Positions 39,753 through 47,046 of a DNA stretch of 64,000 nucleotides are shown here, piece after piece. Location: assembly GCF_000372965.1 (NCBI RefSeq), contig NZ_KB890024.1, positions 620,001-684,000 of the forward strand, written 5' to 3'. A program made the translations under genes and the position numbers. Position 1 is the first letter of the stretch. Every line of letters starts with the position of its first letter. Origin of the DNA: Hoeflea sp. 108 (GTDB taxonomy: Bacteria; Pseudomonadota; Alphaproteobacteria; Rhizobiales; Rhizobiaceae). The notes beneath the pieces are model-generated. The model saw nothing but the letters and a program-made list of their open reading frames with translations, had not been told where the DNA came from and made no database searches.

Positions 39753-40120
39753 GAATCTATCCACGTCGAGAATGCCGCCGATTTTTAAGGCTTGGCAGAG
39801 GGCTAGAGCCCGTCCCTTCGATGCTTGGACCTTACAAAAATCGCTGTGGACAGGGCAAGGCCGACTCTAACCCGTTTTTAATGAATCTGGTTTGGTCTGG
39901 AGTGGATTCAACCGCCCTGAAGAGGCTCTGCGGAGCCAAAGCCGTTGTGATTCAAAACCTTTTCCGGTGCGCGAAAAAAACCTGCGCCCGTGGCAAAAAA
40001 TTTTAAAAGAATCCGCTTGACACCAACTTGTCCCCCAGAGTCCGGCAGGGACTTGAACAAGCTGTGGATGACCATTCACAACTATATGAATCTAAAGGTG
40101 AATTTCTGCCACGGTGAGTC
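39753..40120. promoter_or_regulatory. Cluster of nine GANTC (CcrM methylation) sites
   Basis: GANTC occurs at 39753, 39863, 39883, 39905, 39949, 40009, 40038, 40088 and 40116. A random sequence of this length would hold between one and two. CcrM methylates the adenine in GANTC once per cell cycle in alphaproteobacteria, and GANTC sites in dnaA promoters tie initiation to methylation state in Caulobacter. Confidence 0.7.
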
Positions 40121-40243
40121 TGGGGCGAGGCTGCTTGTGGCAGTTGTACTTATGAGAATAGCCGCATATGCCGGCAAACTTCTTGAGGCCTCAAAGGTGT
40201 CCCGGAGGGCCTGCTTGGAACTGCTTTTTGAGGCTTTTTCAGA

Positions 40244-40274
40244 CAAAGAAAAACCCGGCTGGTTAGGCCGGGTT
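40244..40274 (-). terminator. Intrinsic terminator of rpsT
   Basis: AACCCGGC (40252-40259) and GCCGGGTT (40267-40274) form an 8-bp stem with a 7-nt loop; on the minus strand TTTTTCTTTG follows. It lies about 27 nt past the rpsT stop. Confidence 0.82.
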
Positions 40275-40301
40275 CCTCAGAAATCCAATTGCTTGCAGGG
40301 C

Positions 40302-40568
40302 TTAGGCGGAAAGCGCCTTGACCCGCTGTGCCAGTCGCGAAACCTTGCGCGAGGCAGTGTTCTTGTGCAGCACGCCCTTGGTGGCAGCGCGCATCAGTTC
40401 CGGCTGGGCTGCAACGAAGGCGGCCTGAGCGGCGGCCTTGTCGCCGGAAGCCAGGGCTTCCTCGACCTTGCGGAGGTAGGTGCGGACGCGCGACCGACGG
40501 TTCTTGTTCACCGCGGTACGAGCGGCAATCTTGCGGGTAGCCTTCTTGGCCGAGGAGGTGTTGGCCAT
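40302..40568 (-). CDS. rpsT: 30S ribosomal protein S20
   Basis: Encodes 88 residues from the ATG at 40568 (MANTSSAKKATRK...). S20 is a three-helix basic protein bound to the 5' domain and helix 44 of 16S rRNA. The pattern AARTAVNKNRRSRVRTYLRKVEEAL and KNTASRKVSRLAQRVKAL identifies it. rpsT next to dnaA is a common alphaproteobacterial arrangement. An upstream in-frame extension to 40622 lacks support. Confidence 0.98.
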   Translation of the reverse strand: MANTSSAKKATRKIAARTAVNKNRRSRVRTYLRKVEEALASGDKAAAQAAFVAAQPELMRAATKGVLHKNTASRKVSRLAQRVKALSA

Positions 40569-40703
40569 TGTGCCTCTCTTCTGATCTCTGTGGTGGCGCG
40601 AGCGGGTTCCCGCGGAGCGCAAAAACTGCTCGGGCGTCCCTGAGGCCGCCTCGGTTGGTGCGGCTTATAGTTCAGCTTGCCCGGCGCGTCAACGCGATTC
40701 AAG

Positions 40704-41477
40704 TCAACGGTTGCGGAAATTCGCAGACCTTTTCTCGGCAAATGCCGCCATGCCTTCCTTCTGGTCTTCGAGCGCGAACATAGAGTGGAAGACTCGGCGT
40801 TCGAAACGCAGGCCCTCGGCGAGCGTGAGTTCGTAGGTGCGGTTGACCGCCTCCTTGCACATCATCACGGCCGGCAGCGAGAAGTCGGCGATCTTGGTGG
40901 CGGCCTTCATCGCCTCCTCGATCAGCTCGCCCGCCGGCACGACGCGCGACACCAGCCCCGAGCGCTCGGCTTCGGCGGCATCCATCATCCGCCCGGTCAG
41001 GCACATGTCCATCGCCTTCGACTTACCGACAAAGCGGGTGAGTCGCTGCGAGCCACCCATGCCGGGCATGACGCCCAGCGTGATCTCGGGCTGGCCGAAC
41101 TTGGCGCTGTCGGCAGCGATGATGAAATCGCACATCATGGCGAGCTCACAGCCGCCGCCCAGCGCATAGCCGGCAACCGCGGCAATCATCGGCTTGCGGT
41201 TGCGGGCGAAGACTTCCCAGCCGGAGAAGAAATCCTCCATGTAGGCGTCGACATAGGACTTCGCCTGCATCTCCTTGATGTCGGCGCCGGCGGCGAAGGC
41301 CTTCTCCGAGCCGGTGATGACCATGGCGCCGATAGCGGGATCGGCCTCGAAGGCCGCGGTTGCGGCGAGAAGTTCTGACAGCACCTGGGAGTTCAGCGCA
41401 TTGAGCGCCTTCGGGCGGTTGAGGGTGATCAGCCCGACCTTGCCGCGTGTCTCGACGATGATGGTTTCAAAGGCCAT
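40704..41477 (-). CDS. Enoyl-CoA hydratase
   Basis: Encodes 257 residues from the ATG at 41477. The crotonase fold is clear: LNRPKALNALNSQVLSEL, the oxyanion-hole segment AFAAGADIKEM, GYALGGGCELAMMCD with the first catalytic Glu, and FGQPEITLGVMPGMGGSQRL with the second. Such enzymes hydrate short-chain enoyl-CoA in beta-oxidation or butanoate metabolism. Located between mutM and rpsT, a position I recall as conserved in rhizobia. The exact acyl chain is not predictable. Confidence 0.93.
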   Translation of the reverse strand: MAFETIIVETRGKVGLITLNRPKALNALNSQVLSELLAATAAFEADPAIGAMVITGSEKAFAAGADIKEMQAKSYVDAYMEDFFSGWEVFARNRKPMIAAVAGYALGGGCELAMMCDFIIAADSAKFGQPEITLGVMPGMGGSQRLTRFVGKSKAMDMCLTGRMMDAAEAERSGLVSRVVPAGELIEEAMKAATKIADFSLPAVMMCKEAVNRTYELTLAEGLRFERRVFHSMFALEDQKEGMAAFAEKRSANFRNR

Positions 41478-41491
41478 GCCGCTCTCCCTAG

Positions 41492-41595
41492 TGCATGACC
41501 CCGAAAAACGGGATCGTTTTTCGGAAAGGATCATGCACAGATTTCAATATGCTACAGCGTCCTTTGCACGTCCAATTGGATGCGCGGCGCTGTAG
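41492..41595. repeat. Mosaic of two palindromic rhizobial-type repeats
   Basis: Element A (41492-41537) begins TGCATGACC, ends TCATGCA and folds on itself through CCGAAAAACG and CGTTTTTCGG. Element B (41552-41595) begins CTACAGCG, ends CGCTGTAG and contains CAATTGG. Both fill the gap between echA and mutM. Partial copies of A occur at 28418-28456 and 22941-22979. I remember both motifs as frequent in rhizobial genomes; copy number here was not counted. Confidence 0.75.
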
Positions 41596-41623
41596 GTGCA
41601 ACCAGATGTGGCTCCGCTCTATC

Positions 41624-42514
41624 TTAACGCTGGCACTGGCGGCAATAGAAGGTTGAACGGCCGCTCTGGACGATGCGCTCGACATGGCCCGCACAGCCGC
41701 TGTGCGTGCAGGGCTCGCCCTCCCGGTCGTAGACCGAGAAGGAATGCTGGAAGTAGCCGAGCGAACCGTCCGTGTGGATATAGTCGCGCAGCGACGAGCC
41801 GCCAGCGGCAATGGCATCCGCAATGACGTCGCGGATCGACGTCGCCAGCAACTCTGCTTTCGCGCGGGCCGCCTTGCCCGATCCAGCGATGCTGCCGGCA
41901 GCACGCGTCGGCGCCAGGCCCGCGCGCCACAGCGCCTCGCAGACATAAATGTTGCCGAGGCCGGCGATCAGCCGCTGGTCGAGCAGTGCGGCCTTCAGCG
42001 GCGCCTTCTTGTCGCGGAAGAGTTCCGCCAGCAGCGCGCCGTCGAGGCTGTTGCCGGTCGGCTCGATGCCGAGGCCGGCGAGCATGGGATGTTCCGTGCC
42101 GTTGCGCTCGGCAAACAGCATGAAGCCGAAGCGTCGGGGGTCGTTGAAAACCACGCGGGCCGGTGCGCCCTTGGCGTCCTCGACATGGAAGACGACATGG
42201 TCGTGGGCTTCCGACTTGGAGCGTTCGTGGTGGAACGTGCCGGGCGCCGTGCCGTCCGCCTCGATCTCGATGCGGAACGAGCCGGACATGCCGAGATGGC
42301 AGATGAGCAGCGGTCCGTCCTCGATGTCGGCGGTCAGGTATTTGGCGCGGCGGCCGAGGGAGGCGATCCGGTGGCCGGCAAGCCGTTCCGAGAAGCGCTC
42401 GGGGAAGGGGTAGCGCAGGTTTGGCCTGCGGGTCTCGACACGCTCGATGCGCGCGCCCTCGAGCACCGGCTGCAGACCACGCCGGACGGTTTCGACTTCG
42501 GGCAGTTCAGGCAT
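41624..42514 (-). CDS. mutM: Formamidopyrimidine-DNA glycosylase (Fpg)
   Basis: Encodes 296 residues. MutM removes 8-oxoguanine and formamidopyrimidines and nicks the strand by beta/delta elimination. The N-terminal nucleophile Pro2 and Glu3 are in MPELPEVETVRRGL; the H2TH segment is around IAGLGNIYVCEALWRAGLAP; the zinc finger ends CRQCQR with Cys residues at CTHSGC and CRQC. The start overlaps the deoB 3' end by 8 nt, implying coupled translation with an unrelated pathway gene. Length is a little over E. coli (269), with an insert near residues 75-100. Confidence 0.97.
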   Translation of the reverse strand: MPELPEVETVRRGLQPVLEGARIERVETRRPNLRYPFPERFSERLAGHRIASLGRRAKYLTADIEDGPLLICHLGMSGSFRIEIEADGTAPGTFHHERSKSEAHDHVVFHVEDAKGAPARVVFNDPRRFGFMLFAERNGTEHPMLAGLGIEPTGNSLDGALLAELFRDKKAPLKAALLDQRLIAGLGNIYVCEALWRAGLAPTRAAGSIAGSGKAARAKAELLATSIRDVIADAIAAGGSSLRDYIHTDGSLGYFQHSFSVYDREGEPCTHSGCAGHVERIVQSGRSTFYCRQCQR

Positions 42515-43745
42515 GGGCGTCGATCGATTTCAAGAATGAGGTTCCGTGCCGACCAGCGGGCAGGCCAAGATGTTCGGCGACGGTCGCACCTATATCGGCA
42601 AAGCTGAGCCTGAGCCCGACGTCGCCGCCGGCAAGGCCAGGCGCCAGGCCGATGACAGGGATGCGCTCGCGCGTATGGTCGGTGCCGCGCCAGGTGGGAT
42701 CGTTGCCGTGATCGGCGGTGAAGATGATGAGGTCGCCGGGCCTGAGCTTTGCCAATGCTTCGGGAATGCGCCTGTCGAAGGCTTCAAGCGCTGCGGCATA
42801 GCCAGGCACGTCGCGGCGATGGCCGAACTCGGTGTCGAAGTCGACGAAATTGGCAAAGACCAGATCGCCGTCGCCGGCATCGTCCATGGCACCGAGCGCC
42901 TTGTCGAACATTGCCATGTTGCCGACGCCCTTGCGCACTTCGGAGATGCCGCGATGGGCGAAGATGTCGCCGATCTTGCCGATGGCGATCATCTTGCTGC
43001 CTCGCTCGGTCAGGCGATCGAGCAGCGTCGGCTCAGGCGGCGGCGTGGCGTAATCCCTGCGGTTCGGCGTGCGCTCGAAGGTCTCGCGGCTCTCGCCAAT
43101 GAAGGGGCGGGCGATAACTCGGCCGATGTTGAGCGGATCGACGAGACGGCGCACCACCTTGCAGAGCTCGTAGAGCCGCTCGAGGCCGAAATGGGTCTCA
43201 TGGGCGGCGATCTGGAGGACGGAGTCGACTGACGTGTAGCAGATCGGCTTGCCGGTGCGGACATGCTCCTCGCCGAAGCGCTCAATGATCTCGATGCCCG
43301 ACGCATGGCAATCACCGAGGATGCCGGGCACCTCGCCTTCGCGGATGATCGCGTCCGTCAGCGATGCGGGAAAGGCCGGAACTTCTTGCGGGAAATAGCC
43401 CCAGTCGAAGGTCACGGGCACGCCGGCCATTTCCCAGTGACCCGACGGCGTGTCTTTGCCACTGGAGATCTCCTGTGCCGCGCCAAAGACGGCGCCGGGG
43501 GCAAGCCCGGTGTCGCCGCCGAACCTGAAGCCGGTCGCGATCCTCGACGCTTCGCCGAGGCCGAGCGCCGTCATGTTCGGAATATGTAGAGGTCCGCTGC
43601 GCAGGCCTTCACGTTCACCGCGGCCTTCGGCGCAAGCGCTCGCTATGTGGCGGAACGTGTTGGAGCCGGTATCGCCGAACAGCTCGGCGTCGGCCGCGCC
43701 GCCGATGCCGAAGGAATCCAGTACGAACAGGAATGCACGCGCCAT
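42507..43745 (-). CDS. deoB: Phosphopentomutase
   Basis: Encodes 412 residues. DeoB interconverts (deoxy)ribose 1- and 5-phosphate in nucleoside catabolism. The alkaline-phosphatase-superfamily metal ligands are seen in the N-terminal DSFGIGGAADAELFGDTGSNT and in FTADHGNDPTWRGTDHTRE near the C-terminus; SSGKDTPSGHWEMAG and CYTSVDSVLQIAAHE are also family motifs. It overlaps mutM by 8 nt. No other deo genes are in the window. Confidence 0.96.
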   Translation of the reverse strand: MARAFLFVLDSFGIGGAADAELFGDTGSNTFRHIASACAEGRGEREGLRSGPLHIPNMTALGLGEASRIATGFRFGGDTGLAPGAVFGAAQEISSGKDTPSGHWEMAGVPVTFDWGYFPQEVPAFPASLTDAIIREGEVPGILGDCHASGIEIIERFGEEHVRTGKPICYTSVDSVLQIAAHETHFGLERLYELCKVVRRLVDPLNIGRVIARPFIGESRETFERTPNRRDYATPPPEPTLLDRLTERGSKMIAIGKIGDIFAHRGISEVRKGVGNMAMFDKALGAMDDAGDGDLVFANFVDFDTEFGHRRDVPGYAAALEAFDRRIPEALAKLRPGDLIIFTADHGNDPTWRGTDHTRERIPVIGLAPGLAGGDVGLRLSFADIGATVAEHLGLPAGRHGTSFLKSIDAHA

Positions 43746-43783
43746 CTATGTCGGGTTCCCGGTTGCCGGCTCATTGTCTTGAC

Positions 43784-43827
43784 GCAATTCCGGATGGAAA
43801 ACCGCTTTATACTTTTCCCGGAATTGC
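43784..43827. repeat. Palindromic repeat GCAATTCCGG...CCGGAATTGC
   Basis: GCAATTCCGG (43784-43793) and CCGGAATTGC (43818-43827) flank an inner GGAAAA/TTTTCC pair, forming a long hairpin in the 176-bp gap between deoB and the TadE-like gene. I remember it as another frequent rhizobial intergenic repeat. CTTGAC just before it resembles a -35 box. Confidence 0.65.
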
Positions 43828-43921
43828 TCTCGTCCAGACATAAGATCAGCTGCCTGACTTGGCAATCGGGCGGCACGCGCCAACCGAGGCCGACGGCAGT
43901 CGACCGGTCTTCCGGGGGACT

Positions 43922-44563
43922 TCAGCAGTCAGCGCAGGGCACGGTAGCGCTTTGGCGCGGGCGCAGATAGTAGGTTTCGGTCATGGGAATGGTGTCGAAT
44001 GCCGCTGCAAGGCCCAGCACCGGTTTGTCCTCTGCAGCCCAGGCGATGACAGGCTTGTAATCAAGATCGCTGTCGACTCGGATCAGGAAACCGCCGGGGG
44101 TCAGCAGGGCAGGCGGAACGGTGGTCGGCGTCCCCTTGGGGAGGGCCGTGCTGGTAACTCCATCGACGAGTTTCCGCGACCATGCGACCTTTACAGTCGG
44201 GGTGGCATCGGTCGACATCTCGATGGCGGTGATGGTGATCTTGCCTGAACTGCGATTGTAGGGCTGCAGGATCGACTCGCCGATCTTCAGCACGCCGTTG
44301 ACCTCGGAAACGGAAATATCCTGCTGCTGGGTGACCAGATCGGCAACCATGGAGCCGACACGGCTGACCTTCTTGTTGATTTCGATCGCCTGGGAGACTT
44401 CCATCGTGACGAAGTACAGGCAGAGCATGATTGGCGCGACGAACGCGAACTCGATTGCTGCAACGCCGCGTCGATCGGAGGCCAGCTTTCCGGCGTGCCT
44501 GAACCATGCCGTTACAGACCCGCCGATCGCCTCGATCCCGGCCAGGAATGCGCGCCTTTTCAT
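43922..44563 (-). CDS. TadE-like pseudopilin/pilus assembly protein (TadG position)
   Basis: Encodes 213 residues from the ATG at 44563, which has GGAG at a workable distance; an ATG at 44605 overlapping the upstream gene is possible. The TadE motif lies at residues ~30-60: DRRGVAAIEFAFVAPIMLCLYFVTMEVSQA, a Glu-containing hydrophobic prepilin-like segment, followed by a soluble extracytoplasmic domain of ~150 residues ending in a Cys pair (CADC). TadE/F/G proteins are processed by the prepilin peptidase and act in Flp pilus biogenesis. Follows the other TadE gene closely. Confidence 0.83.
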   Translation of the reverse strand: MKRRAFLAGIEAIGGSVTAWFRHAGKLASDRRGVAAIEFAFVAPIMLCLYFVTMEVSQAIEINKKVSRVGSMVADLVTQQQDISVSEVNGVLKIGESILQPYNRSSGKITITAIEMSTDATPTVKVAWSRKLVDGVTSTALPKGTPTTVPPALLTPGGFLIRVDSDLDYKPVIAWAAEDKPVLGLAAAFDTIPMTETYYLRPRQSATVPCADC

Positions 44564-44594
44564 TGTCTGAATTTCTCCAGGCTCGAGGTTCGGG

Positions 44595-45173
44595 TCAGTT
44601 GTCATTGAACGGCTCGTTCTGCCATGTGGCAGTGGCGAACTGCAGCGTGTAATTGTCCTTCAGGTTCGACATGGAGGCGCGCATGAAGTCGGTGATGACG
44701 GGCCATTTGTAGAATACCCGCAACATGTTCTTGGACAGCGCCGGGCCTGGTGCGACGCCAAAGCCTGTTGTGTCGATGTCTCTGTCACTGGTCAGCTTGA
44801 TCCGTTCTTTGGCCGCATCGGCAAACGTCGCGTAGCTGCGCAGGTCGACCAACAAGCCGGGACATCCCTTGGCGACGAGCACTTCGAGACGGCCGCAGAT
44901 CTTCTGCTTGATCACGATCTCGTTGACGTCATTCCTGCTGACCTGGCCGGTACGCAGTTCGCGCGCTACCTCGTCGACCGCATTCGACAGCACTTGCTGG
45001 CCGGCGAACGCAATACAGCTTTCAAGGATTGCAAAAACGAGCATCGAAAAAGGGATCGCGAGCATGACGAATTCGACTGCGACGCTACCGTTCCGGTCAC
45101 GCAAGAACCGCGCGAAGAACCCCCGTCGCTCGGTTTTTTCGTGCTGATTCATTGAAGTTGCAGTGCCGTTCAT
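44595..45173 (-). CDS. tadE: TadE-family pseudopilin
   Basis: Encodes 192 residues from the ATG at 45173; starts at 45203 and 45152 are alternatives. The TadE segment is DRNGSVAVEFVMLAIPFSMLVFAILESCIAF near residues 26-57, with the Glu after the cleavage-like Gly-Ser. The rest is an exported soluble domain with a Cys pair (KICGRLEVLVAKGC). It begins the minus-strand pseudopilin pair, divergent in orientation from the main cpa operon at 46-55 kb. Confidence 0.87.
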   Translation of the reverse strand: MNGTATSMNQHEKTERRGFFARFLRDRNGSVAVEFVMLAIPFSMLVFAILESCIAFAGQQVLSNAVDEVARELRTGQVSRNDVNEIVIKQKICGRLEVLVAKGCPGLLVDLRSYATFADAAKERIKLTSDRDIDTTGFGVAPGPALSKNMLRVFYKWPVITDFMRASMSNLKDNYTLQFATATWQNEPFNDN

Positions 45174-45309
45174 ATCCAGGCCGCCCCATTGCCCGGCGGA
45201 CATTAGCGGAAAGCCATTTAGGCCGAGTTTGGATGAAACGGAAAATTACACTGAATATCTTTACCGTGCGCTAACGAAAGGCCGTCGATGTCGTCGGACG
45301 CCGCAAGCC

Positions 45310-45729
45310 TTATTGGCCGCTCATCTCGCTTTCCGACATGCGTTCGGCATCGCTCTTGAAAGCACCTTCGCAATATGGCGTACACGACAAGGTTTGCACT
45401 TCGGAACGCCTGTAGATGCGAACCGACGACGCGGCGTGCCGGCTGACGGTCACCTGCTCGTCGACGATCGGCGTGCCTTCGGCGTCGAGCACAACCAGAT
45501 TGGTGACGCCAAAGCCTTTGCCGGTGAGAACGATCGTCGATGCGTCCTGGACCGAGGCATCGGCGATGGCAGAGTTGCCAACCACGATGGTGTCGGCGGG
45601 CCTTGCCAGCCGGACAATCTTGGCCTGGTTCATTGTCACTTCGATGCCGGCTCCAGCCAACGCAGGAATGGCCGCGCTCGCCGACGCGATGACGACGAAT
45701 GCCCAAATGAGGGTTCTCGACCTTGCCAT
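45310..45729 (-). CDS. Stand-alone pilus-assembly N-terminal domain protein (CpaC-N-like)
   Basis: Encodes 139 residues from the ATG at 45729. A signal peptide (~1-26, ending PALAG) precedes a single T2SS/T3SS pilus-assembly N-terminal domain: GIEVTMNQAKIVRLARPADTIVVGNSAIADASVQD and GFGVTNLVVLDAEGTPIVDEQVTV. This matches the first domain of the secretin CpaC (47862-49379) but without any secretin barrel. Two Cys near the end (LSCTPYC) may bond. Probably a periplasmic accessory of the Flp pilus; the role is inferred from domain and place. Confidence 0.83.
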   Translation of the reverse strand: MARSRTLIWAFVVIASASAAIPALAGAGIEVTMNQAKIVRLARPADTIVVGNSAIADASVQDASTIVLTGKGFGVTNLVVLDAEGTPIVDEQVTVSRHAASSVRIYRRSEVQTLSCTPYCEGAFKSDAERMSESEMSGQ

Positions 45730-46067
45730 TGAAATGCCTCTGGTGACTGGACGGACAGGCTGCTCAACGGAAGATGAACGATTTTGGTGAACCAAGGGTT
45801 AAGCCGTTTGGGGCCTCAACTCTTGGGTGAATTGAGGGCGGCCAGTTCAGTTGGCCCGGTCTCGGCGAAGCCATCCAAATTGCCCGCACAAATCGCGCCG
45901 ATTACTTTAGCTGGCGGTTAACCACGCGGCTGCAATGCACTCTGAAAGGTTTCGCTAAGGCTGTTTCTTAAGTCGATCGAAACGGCTCCCCGATAGGTTG
46001 CAGTCATCCGATCAACGACAAAAGAAATCGTGACGGAAGTGCTGTAACACGGAGCAAGGAGCATACG
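45730..46067. promoter_or_regulatory. Divergent promoter region of the pilin gene with CtrA-like motifs
   Basis: 338 bp without a gene, between the divergent CpaC-N-like gene and pilA. On the minus strand, TTAA-N7-TTCA (45788-45802) and TTAA-N7-CTAA (45907-45921) each match 7 of 8 fixed positions of the CtrA site TTAA-N7-TTAA. GGAGC before position 46068 is the pilA ribosome-binding site. No firm -35/-10 pair was found. Confidence 0.4.
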
Positions 46068-46253
46068 ATGTCGAAACTCATCGCACGTTTTGTGAAGGAC
46101 GAATCCGGCGCGACCGCCATCGAATACGGTCTGATCGCCGCCCTCATCGCAGTTGCCATCATCGCCGGTGCCGGCTTTGTCGGTACGTCGCTGAACACGA
46201 AGTTCACGACGATCTCGAGCAAGATCGACGCTGCTGGTACCACCACCCCGTAA
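46068..46253 (+). CDS. pilA: Flp/Fap-family type IVb pilin
   Basis: Encodes 61 residues. The Flp motif is ESGATAIEYGLIAALIAVAIIAG: a Gly at the prepilin peptidase site, the conserved Glu-Tyr pair and a hydrophobic helix. The mature pilin of ~47 residues would form thin Flp fibres for adhesion. Alone between two strong signals, an upstream 338-bp gap and a terminator, so probably transcribed at its own high level. Confidence 0.95.
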   Translation: MSKLIARFVKDESGATAIEYGLIAALIAVAIIAGAGFVGTSLNTKFTTISSKIDAAGTTTP

Positions 46254-46293
46254 GTTAATATCTGTCAAACAGCGTACTTGTTAGGTGCGCACA

Positions 46294-46325
46294 GAAGGCC
46301 GCCTTTGGCGGCCTTCTTGCATTTA
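46294..46325 (+). terminator. Intrinsic terminator of pilA
   Basis: GAAGGCCGCC (46294-46303) pairs perfectly with GGCGGCCTTC (46307-46316) around TTT, followed by TTGCATTT. It starts 40 nt after the pilA stop and separates pilA from cpaA. Confidence 0.82.
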
Positions 46326-46403
46326 TGGGCGCTTGAGCGACTTCACGTCAGATTAATCCGCTGGCCATAGAGTTGTTCCTCAAGCTAGCAATTGGGTCTC
46401 TCG

Positions 46404-46925
46404 ATGCTCGAAGCGCTGATCCTGGTCGTCTTTCCGTTCTGCATGGTCTATTCGGCGCTGTCCGATATCATGTCGATGACTATTGCCAACCGTGTCTCAT
46501 TGTTGTTGCTCGGCGTTTTCCTTGTCGTCGCGCCCCTCACTGGCATGGGCTGGGTCGAGGTTGGAATGCATTTCGCCGCCGGCGGCCTGTTGTTGCTGGT
46601 GACCTTTTCGCTGTTCGCACTGGGTGGAATGGGCGGCGGCGATGCCAAGCTGATTGCTGCAACCGGGGTTTGGATGGGGTTCGGCATCCCCTTGATGCAA
46701 TATCTGCTGACCGCCGCCGTGCTCGGTGGTTTTCTGACACTTGCTATCCTGGCCTATCGCAGCTCCATGCTTTCGGCCGTCACAAGTCAGCGCGTTGTGT
46801 TCAGGAATCTGTCCAAGGACGCTGGTGGAGTGCCTTACGGGATCGCTCTGGGGATCGCCGGTCTTCTCACTTATCCCTCGTCTCCGCTGATGGTCTGGGC
46901 TATCGAGCGACTTTCGGCACAATGA
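46404..46925 (+). CDS. cpaA: Type IV prepilin peptidase CpaA/TadV
   Basis: Encodes 173 residues from the ATG at 46404; a TTG at 46392 is an alternative. Small A24-family aspartic peptidase with about six membrane segments. The first catalytic Asp is in SALSDIMSMTIANR near residue 22, the second in the GxGD motif GMGGGDAKLIAATG near residue 75. It cleaves the leader of pilA and the TadE pseudopilins. Followed by a 121-bp gap with a CtrA-like motif, so the cpaB operon may have its own promoter. Confidence 0.93.
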   Translation: MLEALILVVFPFCMVYSALSDIMSMTIANRVSLLLLGVFLVVAPLTGMGWVEVGMHFAAGGLLLLVTFSLFALGGMGGGDAKLIAATGVWMGFGIPLMQYLLTAAVLGGFLTLAILAYRSSMLSAVTSQRVVFRNLSKDAGGVPYGIALGIAGLLTYPSSPLMVWAIERLSAQ

Positions 46926-46973
46926 TGCGATCTGACGGGTAACTGTCCGTTAATCATGTCCATAAGCATCGCG

Positions 46974-46988
46974 TTAACCATAATTTGA
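46974..46988 (+). promoter_or_regulatory. CtrA-like motif upstream of cpaB
   Basis: TTAA-N7-TTGA (46974-46988) matches 7 of 8 fixed positions of the CtrA box TTAA-N7-TTAA and carries the extended half-site TTAACCAT. It lies 58 nt before the cpaB ATG. Confidence 0.35.
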
Positions 46989-47046
46989 CGTTTGTCTAGT
47001 CAAAGTCCGGCTTGGCTTCATGGGTTGCCAGGGCGAGGTTCGGACA

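Larger units (their letters stand above)
39470..40301 (-). promoter_or_regulatory. 832-bp dnaA upstream region, partly AT-rich
   Basis: No gene is supported here. The part near dnaA (39470-39740) is GC-rich leader sequence; 39740-40130 is AT-richer with A/T runs around 39973-40008. It contains nine GANTC sites (listed separately) and imperfect DnaA-box-like sites at 39757-39765 (CTATCCACG), 39845-39853 (TGTGGACAG) and 40063-40071 (TGTGGATGA). The rpsT terminator occupies 40244-40274. I could not fix the dnaA promoter itself. Confidence 0.6.

Noticed and set aside
39470..40301. Firm call of the chromosomal origin
   Set aside because: DnaA-box matches are imperfect, no perfect TTATCCACA was found, hemE is not nearby, and skew cannot be judged from 64 kb.
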